A stretch of 13,724 nucleotides of DNA from Eubacterium sp. (GTDB lineage: Bacteria > Bacillota > Clostridia > Oscillospirales > Acutalibacteraceae), in assembly GCA_029059925.1 (NCBI GenBank), contig JAIDVA010000363.1, positions 1-13,724 on the forward strand, read 5' to 3'. The position numbers were made by a program, and so were the translations under genes. The notes below the pieces were generated by a model, which was given only the letters and a program-made list of their open reading frames with translations, had not been told where the DNA came from and ran no database searches. Below, piece by piece: positions 6,078 to 13,724 of this stretch (its first letter is position 1; each line of letters opens with the position of its first letter).

Positions 6078-9000
6078 ATGGCAAGAAAAAAGAAAACTAT
6101 GGACGGTAACACTGCTGCAGCGCACGTTAGTTATGCGTTCACAGAGGTTGCCGCAATTTATCCGATTACTCCTTCATCAAACATGGCTGAGGAAACCGAC
6201 GCTATGGCAGCAAGAGGAGTAAAAAACATTTTCGGTCAGACAGTTAAGGTTGCTGAAATGGAATCTGAGGCTGGTGCAGCAGGTGCTGTTCACGGATCAC
6301 TTTCAGCAGGTGCTCTCACTACAACTTATACCGCATCACAGGGTCTGCTCCTTATGATCCCGAATATGTACAAGATAGCAGGTGAGTTAATCCCATCTGT
6401 AATTCATGTATCCGCTCGTTGTGTATCAACTCATGCACTTAACATTTTCGGTGACCATTCAGACGTTATGGCTTGCCGTCAGACAGGCTATGCAATGCTT
6501 TGCTCTGCAAATGTTCAGGAGGTTATGGACCTTGGTGCTGTTGCTCACCTTTCAACACTCAAGAGCCGTGTTCCTTTCCTTCATTTCTTTGATGGCTTCC
6601 GTACATCACACGAGATTCAGAAGATTGAGACATGGGATTACGATGATCTCAAATCAATGGTAGATATGGATGATATTCAGGAATTCCGTGCCCGTGCACT
6701 TAATCCTGAAAGACCTGTTCTTCGCGGTTCTGCTGAAAACAGTGATATCTTCTTCCAGCATCGTGAGGCTTGTAACAAGTATTATAATGATGCTATCGCT
6801 ACAACAGAAATGTATATGAATATGGTTAACGAGAAAATCGGCACAGACTATAAGCTCTTTAACTATTATGGTGCTGCTGATGCAGACAGAGTTATCGTTG
6901 CTATGGGTTCTGTTTGTGACACTGTTCAGGAGACTGTTGATTTCCTTAACGCTCGCGGCGAAAAGGTTGGTATGATTAAGGTTCACCTTTACAGACCTTT
7001 CTCAGTTAAACACCTTCTTGATGTTATGCCTGAGTCAGTTAAGACAATTTCTGTTATTGACAGAACTAAGGAGCCTGGTTCACTCGGTGAGCCTCTTTAC
7101 CTTGACGTTGTTGCAGCTCTCAAGGGTTCAAAGTTTGAGAATGTTCCTGTTTACGGCGGCCGCTATGGTCTTGGTTCTAAGGATACATTACCTGCTCACA
7201 TCATCTCTGTTTACAACAATATGACAGTTGATGCTCCAAAGCAGCAGTTTACTCTTTCAATCAATGATGATATTACAAATCTTTCACTTGATGTTACTGA
7301 GACACCTGACACAACTCCTGCAGGCACAACCTCTTGTAAGTTCTGGGGTCTTGGTTCAGACGGTACAGTAGGTGCTAATAAGGATTCTATCAAGATTATC
7401 GGTGACCATACTGATATGTACGCTCAGGGTTACTTCTTCTATGATTCAAAGAAGTCAGGCGGTATCACAGTATCACATCTTCGTTTTGGTTCATCACCTA
7501 TTACTTCAACTTATCTTATCAACAAGGCTAACTTTGTAGCTTGTCATAACCCTTCATATGTAACAAAGTATGATATGGTTCAGGATCTTCTTCCGGGCGG
7601 TACATTCCTTCTTAACTGTATTTGGACTCCTGAAGAGCTTGACAAGCAGCTCCCTGCAGCAATGAAGAGATATATTGCCGAGAACGATATTCAGTTCTAT
7701 ACAATCAACGGTATCAAGATTGCTGAGGAGGTTGGTCTTCCGGGTCGTGCATCAACTATTCTTCAGTCTGCATTCTTCACAATCAGCGGTATTCTCCCTG
7801 TAGAAGAGGCTATCGGTTATATGAAGGAAAAGGTTGTTGCTAAGTTCTCAAAGAAGGGCGAGGCTATTGTAAACGCTAACCACGCAGGTATTGAGAGAGG
7901 TTCACAGGAGCTTGTTAAGATTGAGGTTCCTGCTTCATGGAAGGATGCTGTTGACGAGCCTGCTGAGCTTGTTATTCCTACAGAGCGTCCTGAAATGAAG
8001 AAGTTTGTTAAGGAGATTCTTGATCCTGTAGGCAGACTTCATGGTGATGATCTTCCTGTATCAACATTTGTTGACTGTGCTGACGGTGTATATCCTCAGG
8101 GCTCAGCTGCATTTGAGAAGAGAGGTATTGCTATCTCTGTTCCTGAGTGGGACAGCACAACATGTGCTCAGTGTAACCTTTGCTCAATGGTTTGTCCTCA
8201 CGCAGTAATCCGTCCTGTATGTCTTAATGCAGACGAAGTTGCAAACGCTCCTGAAGGCACAAAGATGGTTGACCATAAGAAAGCGCCTTATAAGTATGCT
8301 CTTATCGTATCAACTCTTGACTGTACAGGCTGCGGCTCTTGCGCAAATGTTTGTCCTACAAAGTCACTTACAATGAAACCAATCGCATCTCAGCTTGACG
8401 AGCAGAAGGTATTTGATGCTCTTGCTGACGTTGAGGCTAAGCCGGAGGTGCTTACAAACAATACAATCGGTGTTCAGTACAGAAAGCCATATCTTGAGTT
8501 CTCAGGTGCTTGTGCAGGCTGTGGCGAAACACCTTACGCTAAGCTTGTTACTCAGCTTTATGGTGACAGAATGTACATTGCTAATGCAACAGGCTGTTCA
8601 TCAATCTGGGGTGGTTCAGCTCCTTCAACTCCTTATACAGTTGACAAGAAGGGTCACGGTCCTGCATGGTCAAACTCACTGTTTGAGGATAACGCAGAGT
8701 TTGGTTACGGTATGATGCTTGCTCAGAAGCAGATCCGTGAAAGACTTGCTATGGATGCTCAGGCTCTCCTTGACACAACAGTTGCTGAAAAGGCTCAGGC
8801 TTGGCTTGACACTTATGAGGATGCACAGACAAACACAGCTGCTGCTGATGCTTTGATTGATGCACTCAAGAACACAACACTCGATGGTGATGCTGCTGAG
8901 GCTGCTGCTGACTTCCTTAAGGATGCAGATTATGCTGCTAAGAAGTATCAGTTCATCTTCGGTGGTGACGGTTGGGCTTACGATATCGGCTTCGGCGGTC

Positions 9001-9602
9001 TTGACCACGTTATCGCATCAAACGAGGATGTTAACATCGTTGTATTTGATACTGAGGTTTACTCAAACACAGGCGGTCAGGCTTCAAAGGCTACTCCAAC
9101 AGGTGCTGTTGCTAAGTTTGCAGCATCAGGTAAGGTAGTTAAGAAGAAGGATCTTGCTCAGATTGCTATGAGCTATGGTTATGTATATGTAGCACAGGTT
9201 GCTATGGGTGCTAACGCTGCACAGTGCTTAAAGGCATTCCAGGAGGCTGCTGCTTACAATGGTCCTTCAATCATTATCTGCTATGCTCCTTGTATTAACC
9301 ATGGTATCAAGATGCCATTTAACCAGACAGAGCAGAAGAAGGCTGTAGCTGCAGGTTATTGGAACCTCTTCCGTTACAACCCGGCTCTTATTGCTGAGGG
9401 TAAGAATCCGTTCTCACTTGACAGCAAGGCTCCTTCAGCTGACTATGTTGAGTTCATCGAGGGCGAAACAAGATATTCAGCACTTAAGAGAGCATTCCCT
9501 GGTAAGGCAGAAGAGCTCTTCGCTATTGCTGCAGATAACTCAATCGAGAAGTACAATAAGCTTGCTAAGCTTGTTGATTACTATGCTCCTGATGCAGAGT
9601 AA
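6078..9602 (+). CDS. nifJ: Pyruvate:ferredoxin (flavodoxin) oxidoreductase
   Basis: This cytoplasmic enzyme oxidises pyruvate with CoA to acetyl-CoA and CO2 and passes electrons to ferredoxin, a central step of anaerobic fermentation. The 1174-residue single-chain protein has the standard order of domains, starting with Y-P-I-T-P-S-S at 28-34. Two ferredoxin-type 4Fe-4S motifs follow: C696/C699/C702/C706 and C749/C752/C755/C759. The proximal cluster ligands are C812, C815, C840 and C1072. The thiamine diphosphate site is G-D-G-W at 963-966, with Y-S-N-T-G-G-Q further on. Nothing essential is missing. AGGAGG lies 8 bases before the ATG. Lysine is mostly AAG and many Ala/Gly codons end in T, a stronger bias than in neighbouring genes, consistent with high expression. 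Confidence 0.98.
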   Translation: MARKKKTMDGNTAAAHVSYAFTEVAAIYPITPSSNMAEETDAMAARGVKNIFGQTVKVAEMESEAGAAGAVHGSLSAGALTTTYTASQGLLLMIPNMYKIAGELIPSVIHVSARCVSTHALNIFGDHSDVMACRQTGYAMLCSANVQEVMDLGAVAHLSTLKSRVPFLHFFDGFRTSHEIQKIETWDYDDLKSMVDMDDIQEFRARALNPERPVLRGSAENSDIFFQHREACNKYYNDAIATTEMYMNMVNEKIGTDYKLFNYYGAADADRVIVAMGSVCDTVQETVDFLNARGEKVGMIKVHLYRPFSVKHLLDVMPESVKTISVIDRTKEPGSLGEPLYLDVVAALKGSKFENVPVYGGRYGLGSKDTLPAHIISVYNNMTVDAPKQQFTLSINDDITNLSLDVTETPDTTPAGTTSCKFWGLGSDGTVGANKDSIKIIGDHTDMYAQGYFFYDSKKSGGITVSHLRFGSSPITSTYLINKANFVACHNPSYVTKYDMVQDLLPGGTFLLNCIWTPEELDKQLPAAMKRYIAENDIQFYTINGIKIAEEVGLPGRASTILQSAFFTISGILPVEEAIGYMKEKVVAKFSKKGEAIVNANHAGIERGSQELVKIEVPASWKDAVDEPAELVIPTERPEMKKFVKEILDPVGRLHGDDLPVSTFVDCADGVYPQGSAAFEKRGIAISVPEWDSTTCAQCNLCSMVCPHAVIRPVCLNADEVANAPEGTKMVDHKKAPYKYALIVSTLDCTGCGSCANVCPTKSLTMKPIASQLDEQKVFDALADVEAKPEVLTNNTIGVQYRKPYLEFSGACAGCGETPYAKLVTQLYGDRMYIANATGCSSIWGGSAPSTPYTVDKKGHGPAWSNSLFEDNAEFGYGMMLAQKQIRERLAMDAQALLDTTVAEKAQAWLDTYEDAQTNTAAADALIDALKNTTLDGDAAEAAADFLKDADYAAKKYQFIFGGDGWAYDIGFGGLDHVIASNEDVNIVVFDTEVYSNTGGQASKATPTGAVAKFAASGKVVKKKDLAQIAMSYGYVYVAQVAMGANAAQCLKAFQEAAAYNGPSIIICYAPCINHGIKMPFNQTEQKKAVAAGYWNLFRYNPALIAEGKNPFSLDSKAPSADYVEFIEGETRYSALKRAFPGKAEELFAIAADNSIEKYNKLAKLVDYYAPDAE

Positions 9603-9624
9603 TTTGTATAAGAAATAATAATTC

Positions 9625-9656
9625 AAATCCCGTCGGAGAATCCGACGGGATTTTTT
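9625..9656 (+). terminator. Rho-independent terminator of nifJ
   Basis: A perfect 13-pair GC-rich stem (9625-9637 with 9641-9653) with a 3-base loop is followed by T residues, 22 bases after the nifJ stop. Confidence 0.92.
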
Positions 9657-9678
9657 GTTGTCTCTTCATCAAAGAATA

Positions 9679-9714
9679 AAAGCACGACTTTGGATATTTC
9701 CAAAGTCGTGCTTT
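9679..9714 (-). terminator. Terminator of the zinc-ribbon protein gene
   Basis: A perfect 16-pair stem (9679-9694 with 9699-9714) encloses a 4-base loop. On the minus strand it is followed by a T-rich tail, TTTTATTCTTT including the end of the stem. It lies 18 bases after the minus-strand gene's stop and faces the nifJ terminator. Confidence 0.82.
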
Positions 9715-9732
9715 GTTATTGTTTGATTATTA

Positions 9733-10353
9733 TTACATTATAAGTGCAAATTCACTTGCAACTGCAAGACCGCCTGCAGCCAGGCCGCCAAGAATTACAC
9801 CCCATACGAGAAGCACAAATAAGAAAGTTACTACATACAGCGCAATCGGAAGAATGATGCCTGTCATACAAAGATTTTTTGCTTTTTTACGTTTTAAATC
9901 TCTTTCGTAACCGTACTGAGGTGAAACAGGGAGACCATTGAGCTTGCTGATGCCGATACAACCTAAGATAATACCTGCAATCGGGAAGAAAAGGCCGGCA
10001 ATAATGGCAATAATGCCTAAGGTTTTCACTTCATCAATTTTATTGTCAAGCATAAAGTCAAATGCCTGCGGTGTGACAGGCTGACCATATGGCGGATACT
10101 GCTGGTTTGGTTGCTGGTACTGCTGATACTGTTGGTTATATGCCTGCCCATTAGGCTGTTGCTGATATGCTTGCTGCTCAGCCTGTTGGTAAGGCTGCTG
10201 ATAGGCTTGTGAATAATCCTGAGTACCGGGCTGTGCGTTTTGTGTATCATTATGAATTGGCTGCTGATTGTAGGTCTGCTTAAGAGGCTCGCCGCAATTC
10301 TCGCAGTAATACATTTCGTCAGAAACGGTTTGGCCGCATTTGTTACAAATCAT
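9733..10353 (-). CDS. Zinc-ribbon membrane protein with Gln/Tyr/Pro-rich linker
   Basis: The 206-residue protein begins with a zinc ribbon of the double C-x-x-C kind (C3/C6 and C17/C20). A hydrophilic stretch and a Gln/Tyr/Pro/Ala-rich low-complexity linker (about 46-92) follow. Two hydrophobic regions come next (about 111-136 and 161-195), separated by a basic loop with R-K-K. This order is common among poorly characterised Firmicutes membrane proteins, often carrying DUF4190-like segments; the function is unknown. The start was placed at ATG 10353 because the zinc ribbon begins there. Upstream in-frame ATGs at 10371 and 10446 have no good ribosome site, and the one at 10446 lies upstream of the predicted promoter. 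The site for 10353 is itself weak (AGAGAG). The gene is convergent with nifJ. Confidence 0.82.
   Translation of the reverse strand: MICNKCGQTVSDEMYYCENCGEPLKQTYNQQPIHNDTQNAQPGTQDYSQAYQQPYQQAEQQAYQQQPNGQAYNQQYQQYQQPNQQYPPYGQPVTPQAFDFMLDNKIDEVKTLGIIAIIAGLFFPIAGIILGCIGISKLNGLPVSPQYGYERDLKRKKAKNLCMTGIILPIALYVVTFLFVLLVWGVILGGLAAGGLAVASEFALIM
10078..10218 (-). repeat. Gln/Tyr/Pro-rich low-complexity coding tract
   Basis: About 47 codons encode irregular Y-Q-Q, Q-Q-P and A-Y-Q units. On the plus strand they appear as repeated CTGCTG, TTGCTG and TACTG words. The region is probably disordered and could vary in length between strains. Confidence 0.7.
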
Positions 10354-10387
10354 ATTAATCTCTCTTTTCATAATTATTACTGATATT

Positions 10388-10416
10388 ATTTTATCAAATA
10401 ACTTTGCTGTAGTCAA
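10388..10416 (-). promoter_or_regulatory. Sigma-A promoter of the zinc-ribbon protein gene
   Basis: On the minus strand TTGACT (10411-10416) is followed after 17 bases by TAAAAT (10388-10393), about 35 bases before the chosen ATG. Its position argues against translation starting at the upstream ATG at 10446. Confidence 0.75.
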
Positions 10417-10497
10417 TATAGCAAAAAAATGAATAATTAGTATCAAAAAAATTTATTTTCCCGTTTTTGGCAAAAAATATAGTGTTTTTTATCTATA

Positions 10498-10536
10498 AAT
10501 CGTCCTGTACGCGCTATTAGTGCAGGACGATTTTTT
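10498..10536 (+). terminator. Plus-strand terminator before the phage module
   Basis: A stem (10498-10510 with 10520-10532, one G-U pair near the loop) with a 9-base loop is followed by a T run on the plus strand. No plus-strand gene lies between the nifJ terminator and this site. It may insulate the phage operon, or be left from a gene lost at this junction. Confidence 0.75.
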
Positions 10537-10621
10537 GTTCTGCGAAATAATGATGATATCAAACATAGGAAATAGATTTGGAAAATGAAATTTGCTTTGC
10601 TTGGTTCATCTTATACCGATT

Positions 10622-10626
10622 GGAGG
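10622..10626 (+). promoter_or_regulatory. Ribosome binding site of the TerS-like gene
   Basis: GGAGG lies only 4 bases before the TTG at 10631, closer than usual. An in-frame TGA directly precedes that TTG, so no longer product in this frame is possible. An ATG at 10627 is in another frame. Confidence 0.55.
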
Positions 10627-10630
10627 ATGA

Positions 10631-10972
10631 TTGATTATCGGCAAAAGAAAAAGAATAACTCAAAAGGATGTGATTGACGGTTTAGGGCGCCTTGCCTTTG
10701 GTGATATACAGGATGCAATAACACTTCTTTTTGAGACAGAGGACAGCATATTATCTACGCTGCCAAGCCTTGATTTGTTTAATATAAGCGAAATAAAAAG
10801 GCAAAAGGGCGGCGGAATGGAAATTAAGTTCTTTGACAGGTTGAAGGCACTTGAAAAGCTAAGAGAGATTATTGATGATGATAAAAAGCAGGGTGGTACA
10901 TCCTTTTACGATGCTCTTGAAAAAAGTGCAGCAAGCTTAAAGAAGGAATATGAGGTTGAAGATGATGACTGA
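10631..10972 (+). CDS. Small terminase subunit-like protein (short)
   Basis: The 113-residue protein resembles the later part of Clostridia phage small terminases (TerS), which recognise phage DNA and regulate the large subunit during packaging. Suggestive features are I-T-Q-K-D-V-I near the start, D-L-F-N-I-S-E-I-K near residue 48, and G-M-E-I-K-F-F-D-R-L-K-A-L-E-K-L. The assignment is supported by its place directly before the large terminase, whose start overlaps its end. It lacks an evident N-terminal helix-turn-helix DNA-binding domain and begins at TTG after an in-frame stop. It could be a natural short form or a truncated gene; I cannot decide from sequence alone. The C-terminus is very acidic. 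No strong promoter was found in the 95 bases before it. Confidence 0.72.
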   Translation: MIIGKRKRITQKDVIDGLGRLAFGDIQDAITLLFETEDSILSTLPSLDLFNISEIKRQKGGGMEIKFFDRLKALEKLREIIDDDKKQGGTSFYDALEKSAASLKKEYEVEDDD

Positions 10973-12224
10973 GTTTGTGCCATTTTCAAAAAAACAGCTT
11001 TGTGTTCTGAATTGGTGGTGCAAAAACAGTAAGTTGAGCAGTAAAAACGGAATAATCTGCGATGGTGCTGTCAGGAGCGGAAAAACACTTTGTATGAGCC
11101 TTTCGTTTGTCTGCTGGGCATTTTACAGCTTTGGTAATACCTCATTTGCTATGTGCGGAAAAACGATTGCTTCACTCAGACGAAATGTTATAACACCGCT
11201 TTTGCCTGTGTTGAAGGAGCTGGGATTCAGCTGTGATTTTAAAATCAGCAGAAATTATCTTGAAATTTCAAAGGATAACATTATCAACCGCTTTTATCTT
11301 TTCGGCGGCAGGGATGAATCCTCCGCATCACTTATTCAGGGCATGACCTTGGGCGGAGTAATGCTTGATGAGGTGGCACTTATGCCACGTTCCTTTGTAG
11401 AGCAGGCACTTGCACGCTGTTCGCTCGAAAAAGCCAAATTCTTTTTCAACTGTAATCCGGAGCATCCTTATCACTGGTTTTATACAGAATGGATTAAAAA
11501 GCATAAGGAGAAAAATATGCTGTATCTCCATTTTACGATGGAGGATAATCCGTCACTTTCAGATACAGTGAAAAATCGGTATAAAAGCCTTTATTCGGGA
11601 GCCTTTTATGAACGTTTTGTTGAGGGAAAATGGGTGACGGCAGACGGACTTGTTTATCCGATGTTTGATTACAGCCGGCATGTGAAAAAGTGTGATGGCT
11701 TAATCAGTGAATACTATCTTTCCTGTGATTATGGAACGGTTAACCCCTTTTCTCTTGGTCTGTGGGGCAAATGCGGTAAACGGTGGTACAGGATAGATGA
11801 ATATTATCACGCAAGCAGGGATAAGGGTATTCAACTGACAGATGAGGAGTATTATAGGGCTCTTGAGACACTTGCAGGAGACAGGAACATAAGAGCGCTT
11901 ATCATTGATCCGTCAGCTGCATCCTTTATTCAGACGGTTAAACGGCACAACAGGTATAAGGTTATCAAGGCAGACAATGATGTGCTGAGCGGTATTAACA
12001 GAGTTTGTCAGGCGTTAAAGAATGACGAAATATTCTTTTCGCCGAATTGTACTGACCTGATAAGGGAATTTTCTGTTTACAGATGGGATAACGGAATTAA
12101 AAAGGATGCTCCGAAAAAGGAACATGATCATGCGATGGACGATATGCGGTATTTTGTATCAACGGTGCTTAATAAGCAGGAGAGCAAAAATACCTTCGTT
12201 TCATTTGCGATAGAAAGGAAATGA
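10965..12224 (+). CDS. terL: Phage terminase large subunit (PBSX type)
   Basis: This ATPase-nuclease pumps phage DNA into the prohead and cuts it. In the 419-residue product, the N-terminal motor domain has Walker A G-A-V-R-S-G-K-T at 34-41, Walker B G-V-M-L-D-E ending at E136, and an N-C-N-P coupling motif at 162-165. The C-terminal RNase H-like nuclease shows three acidic positions: D255 (S-C-D-Y-G-T), D315 (I-I-D-P-S) and the H-D-H-A-M-D-D cluster at 387-393. All the usual motifs are present, so it is probably functional. The start at ATG 10965 has GAGGT 8 bases upstream; ATG 10962 and 10950 are alternatives. It overlaps the TerS-like gene by 8 bases and is followed 4 bases later by the portal gene. 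Confidence 0.94.
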   Translation: MTEFVPFSKKQLCVLNWWCKNSKLSSKNGIICDGAVRSGKTLCMSLSFVCWAFYSFGNTSFAMCGKTIASLRRNVITPLLPVLKELGFSCDFKISRNYLEISKDNIINRFYLFGGRDESSASLIQGMTLGGVMLDEVALMPRSFVEQALARCSLEKAKFFFNCNPEHPYHWFYTEWIKKHKEKNMLYLHFTMEDNPSLSDTVKNRYKSLYSGAFYERFVEGKWVTADGLVYPMFDYSRHVKKCDGLISEYYLSCDYGTVNPFSLGLWGKCGKRWYRIDEYYHASRDKGIQLTDEEYYRALETLAGDRNIRALIIDPSAASFIQTVKRHNRYKVIKADNDVLSGINRVCQALKNDEIFFSPNCTDLIREFSVYRWDNGIKKDAPKKEHDHAMDDMRYFVSTVLNKQESKNTFVSFAIERK

Positions 12225-12228
12225 GACT

Positions 12229-13347
12229 TTGGGCTTATTTAATTTTAAGAAAAAAAAGAGTATAGCTGTGTCTGCATCTGCAGTTCAGACCAGTGCAAAT
12301 GCAAAGCATCCGTATTATCAGCTTTGCACATATATGCCGTTGAATAATGAGACGCGTGTTTATGCGACACTCAGAGAAGCGGTGCCTCTTATTGATGCAG
12401 CTATAAATAAAATTGTAAGGCTTACCGAGGGATTTCACTTTGAGACCGGCGATGAGAGACTTGACTTGCAGATGAACAGCTTTTTTGAGCGGATTAATGT
12501 TGGCGGAACACAGCAGGGGATATCAGCATTTGTTTCAAATTATCTCAGTCAGCTTTTAACTATGGGAACAGCAGTGGGTGAAATGCTTATTGGTGAAAAC
12601 GGAATTTATGCTCTTTATAACAGTGAACTGTCAGAGCTCGAGTTGAAGAGAGGTGAAAATCCTGTCGATGTGGAATTTTATATTGCTGATAAAAAAGCAG
12701 TAAATCCGTCATTGATTCTTTATTCTGTTTTAAATCCAAAACCCGGGAGTCTTTGCGGAACGAGTATTTTACAGGGCTTACCGTTTATCGGTGATATTCT
12801 GATGAAAATTTATAATACTATCGGTCAGAATTGGGAGCATGCAGGCAATATCAGATATGCAGTTGTGTGTAAGCCCGGAGAAGATGACTGTGATGCACCA
12901 AGCAGAGCGGGAGAGGTTGCACAGGCATGGCGTGATGCTATGGATTCGAATAGTGTTAAGGATTTTGTAGCTGTAGGTGATGTAAGCGTTAATGTAATAG
13001 GTGCGGACAATGTGTGCCTTGACAGTGAGATACCTGTAAGACAGTTGCTTGAACAAATTGTGGCAAAAACAGGTTTGCCGCCGTTTATGCTCGGTCTTAC
13101 GTGGTCATCAACCGAAAGAATGAGCATGCAGCAGTCTGATATTTTGACTACGGAACTAGAATCCTACAGAAGAATATTAACACCTGTGATTTTAAAAATC
13201 GGCAATATGTACCTTGCATTAAACGGTAAAAACTGTCAGGCGCAGGTAGTGTGGGATGATATTACACTTCAGGACGAATGTGACAGTGCCAAGGCAAGAC
13301 TTTATATTGCACAGGCAGAAAAAATTGAAAAGGAGAATCTTATATGA
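12229..13347 (+). CDS. Phage portal protein
   Basis: Portal proteins form the dodecameric ring at one capsid vertex through which terminase drives DNA. The 372-residue product has the size and layout of a Firmicutes siphophage portal: a basic N-terminus, an early A-A-I-N-K-I-V-R-L helix, and a late segment with A-K-T-G-L-P-P-F-M-L-G-L near residue 280 followed by a long helix. Its place directly after terL supports the call. It starts at TTG 12229 with AAGG about 10 bases upstream, 4 bases after the terL stop. Its last bases overlap the next gene's start as ATGA, indicating translational coupling. No frameshift or internal stop is present. Confidence 0.88.
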   Translation: MGLFNFKKKKSIAVSASAVQTSANAKHPYYQLCTYMPLNNETRVYATLREAVPLIDAAINKIVRLTEGFHFETGDERLDLQMNSFFERINVGGTQQGISAFVSNYLSQLLTMGTAVGEMLIGENGIYALYNSELSELELKRGENPVDVEFYIADKKAVNPSLILYSVLNPKPGSLCGTSILQGLPFIGDILMKIYNTIGQNWEHAGNIRYAVVCKPGEDDCDAPSRAGEVAQAWRDAMDSNSVKDFVAVGDVSVNVIGADNVCLDSEIPVRQLLEQIVAKTGLPPFMLGLTWSSTERMSMQQSDILTTELESYRRILTPVILKIGNMYLALNGKNCQAQVVWDDITLQDECDSAKARLYIAQAEKIEKENLI

Positions 13348-13724
13348 CAGGCGGATATATTGAAAAAACACTTTCACCTCAGAAAAGTGATTTGGAAAAA
13401 ATCAACAGCTTTACAAGGCGTGAATTTGATTTGGACAGTCTTTATATTTTCAGTATTGAGCTTTGCAACAATGATATTGACAGGGATTATGAAAAATTTT
13501 CCGTTGAAGCACTTTATCAGCTTAAGGAAAGGTTTGTCGGTAAGACAGGAATATCCGATCACTCTATGAAGGCTTCTGATCAAAGGGCGAGAATTTTTGA
13601 TACATGGGTTGAGAAGTCCGACAGTAAAAAAACAGCTGATGGTGATGCTTTTTACAGACTTATGGCGAAGGCCTATATGGTGAAAAGCGAGGAAAATATG
13701 CCGTTTATTACCGCTATAGATGCA
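13344..13724 (+). CDS. Partial phage head protein, probable prohead protease
   Basis: The frame is open for 127 codons and runs off the window. It starts at the ATG overlapping the portal stop, with AGGAG 8 bases upstream. Notable segments are I-D-R-D-Y-E-K-F-S (45-53), F-V-G-K-T-G-I (64-70), D-H-S-M-K (72-76) and A-R-I-F-D-T-W-V-E (82-90). Proteins like this lie between portal and capsid genes in Clostridia prophages. From that position and the conserved D-H motif I infer a capsid-maturation (HK97-type) serine protease, with H73 as the candidate catalytic His. The expected Ser would lie beyond the window, so this is not proven. An alternative is a scaffold or other minor head protein. Confidence 0.6.
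   Translation, partial: MTGGYIEKTLSPQKSDLEKINSFTRREFDLDSLYIFSIELCNNDIDRDYEKFSVEALYQLKERFVGKTGISDHSMKASDQRARIFDTWVEKSDSKKTADGDAFYRLMAKAYMVKSEENMPFITAIDA

Noticed and set aside
10078..10250. CRISPR-like or satellite repeat suggested by recurring CTGCTG words
   Set aside because: The repetition is irregular and fully explained by Gln/Tyr codons of the minus-strand gene. There are no uniform repeats or spacers.
10537..10630. Promoter for the phage operon
   Set aside because: Several TTG-like -35 words exist, but none is paired with a good -10 box at a proper distance. The operon may use a phage-specific or distant promoter.
10585..10677. A 30-codon ORF overlapping the TerS ribosome site and start
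   Set aside because: GGA is only 2 bases before its ATG and the next SD-like word is 12 bases away, so initiation is unlikely. The peptide has no recognisable features. A leader peptide is possible but unsupported.

Overview
The window looks like chromosomal DNA of an anaerobic, low-GC Gram-positive bacterium, most likely a Clostridia member near Ruminococcus / Oscillospiraceae. This is an inference. It rests on AT-rich intergenic DNA, sigma-A-type promoters with 17-base spacers, strong Shine-Dalgarno (SD) sites, several TTG starts, a Firmicutes-type lipoprotein, a one-piece pyruvate:ferredoxin oxidoreductase (PFOR) and a Clostridia-type phage head module. No rRNA, tRNA, CRISPR array or insertion sequence was seen, and no gap without a gene exceeds 300 bases.

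Bases 1-5915 hold five ordinary cellular genes: a membrane-anchored metallophosphoesterase (+), a very acidic protein of unknown function (-), a LacX/GalM-type aldose 1-epimerase (+), glutamine-dependent NAD+ synthase (nadE, +) and a secreted lipoprotein with an Asn/Gly-rich linker (+). The acidic-protein gene and the epimerase gene diverge from two promoters whose -35 boxes lie 2 bases apart. The phosphoesterase and the acidic gene converge on a double terminator.

Bases 5916-9656 hold nifJ (PFOR). It has its own extended -10 promoter, a 5' leader with a small inverted repeat, an ideal SD and a strong terminator. All twelve cluster-ligand cysteines and the thiamine diphosphate site are visible. 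Its codon use is more biased than that of its neighbours, as expected for a highly expressed catabolic enzyme. The convergent gene (9733-10353, -) encodes a zinc-ribbon membrane protein with a Gln/Tyr/Pro-rich linker.

Bases 10447-13724 change character. After a plus-strand terminator comes a tightly packed phage DNA-packaging and head operon: short TerS-like protein, PBSX-type large terminase, portal, and the start of a probable prohead protease or head protein that runs off the window. No integrase, repressor or attachment site precedes it, so this is the edge of a prophage, a decayed prophage or a domesticated phage-like cluster.

I found no clearly undescribed system. The points most worth following are the abrupt start of the phage module with a very short TerS, the two uncharacterised surface or membrane proteins with low-complexity linkers, the back-to-back promoters, and the strand-specific 3'-UTR hairpins.
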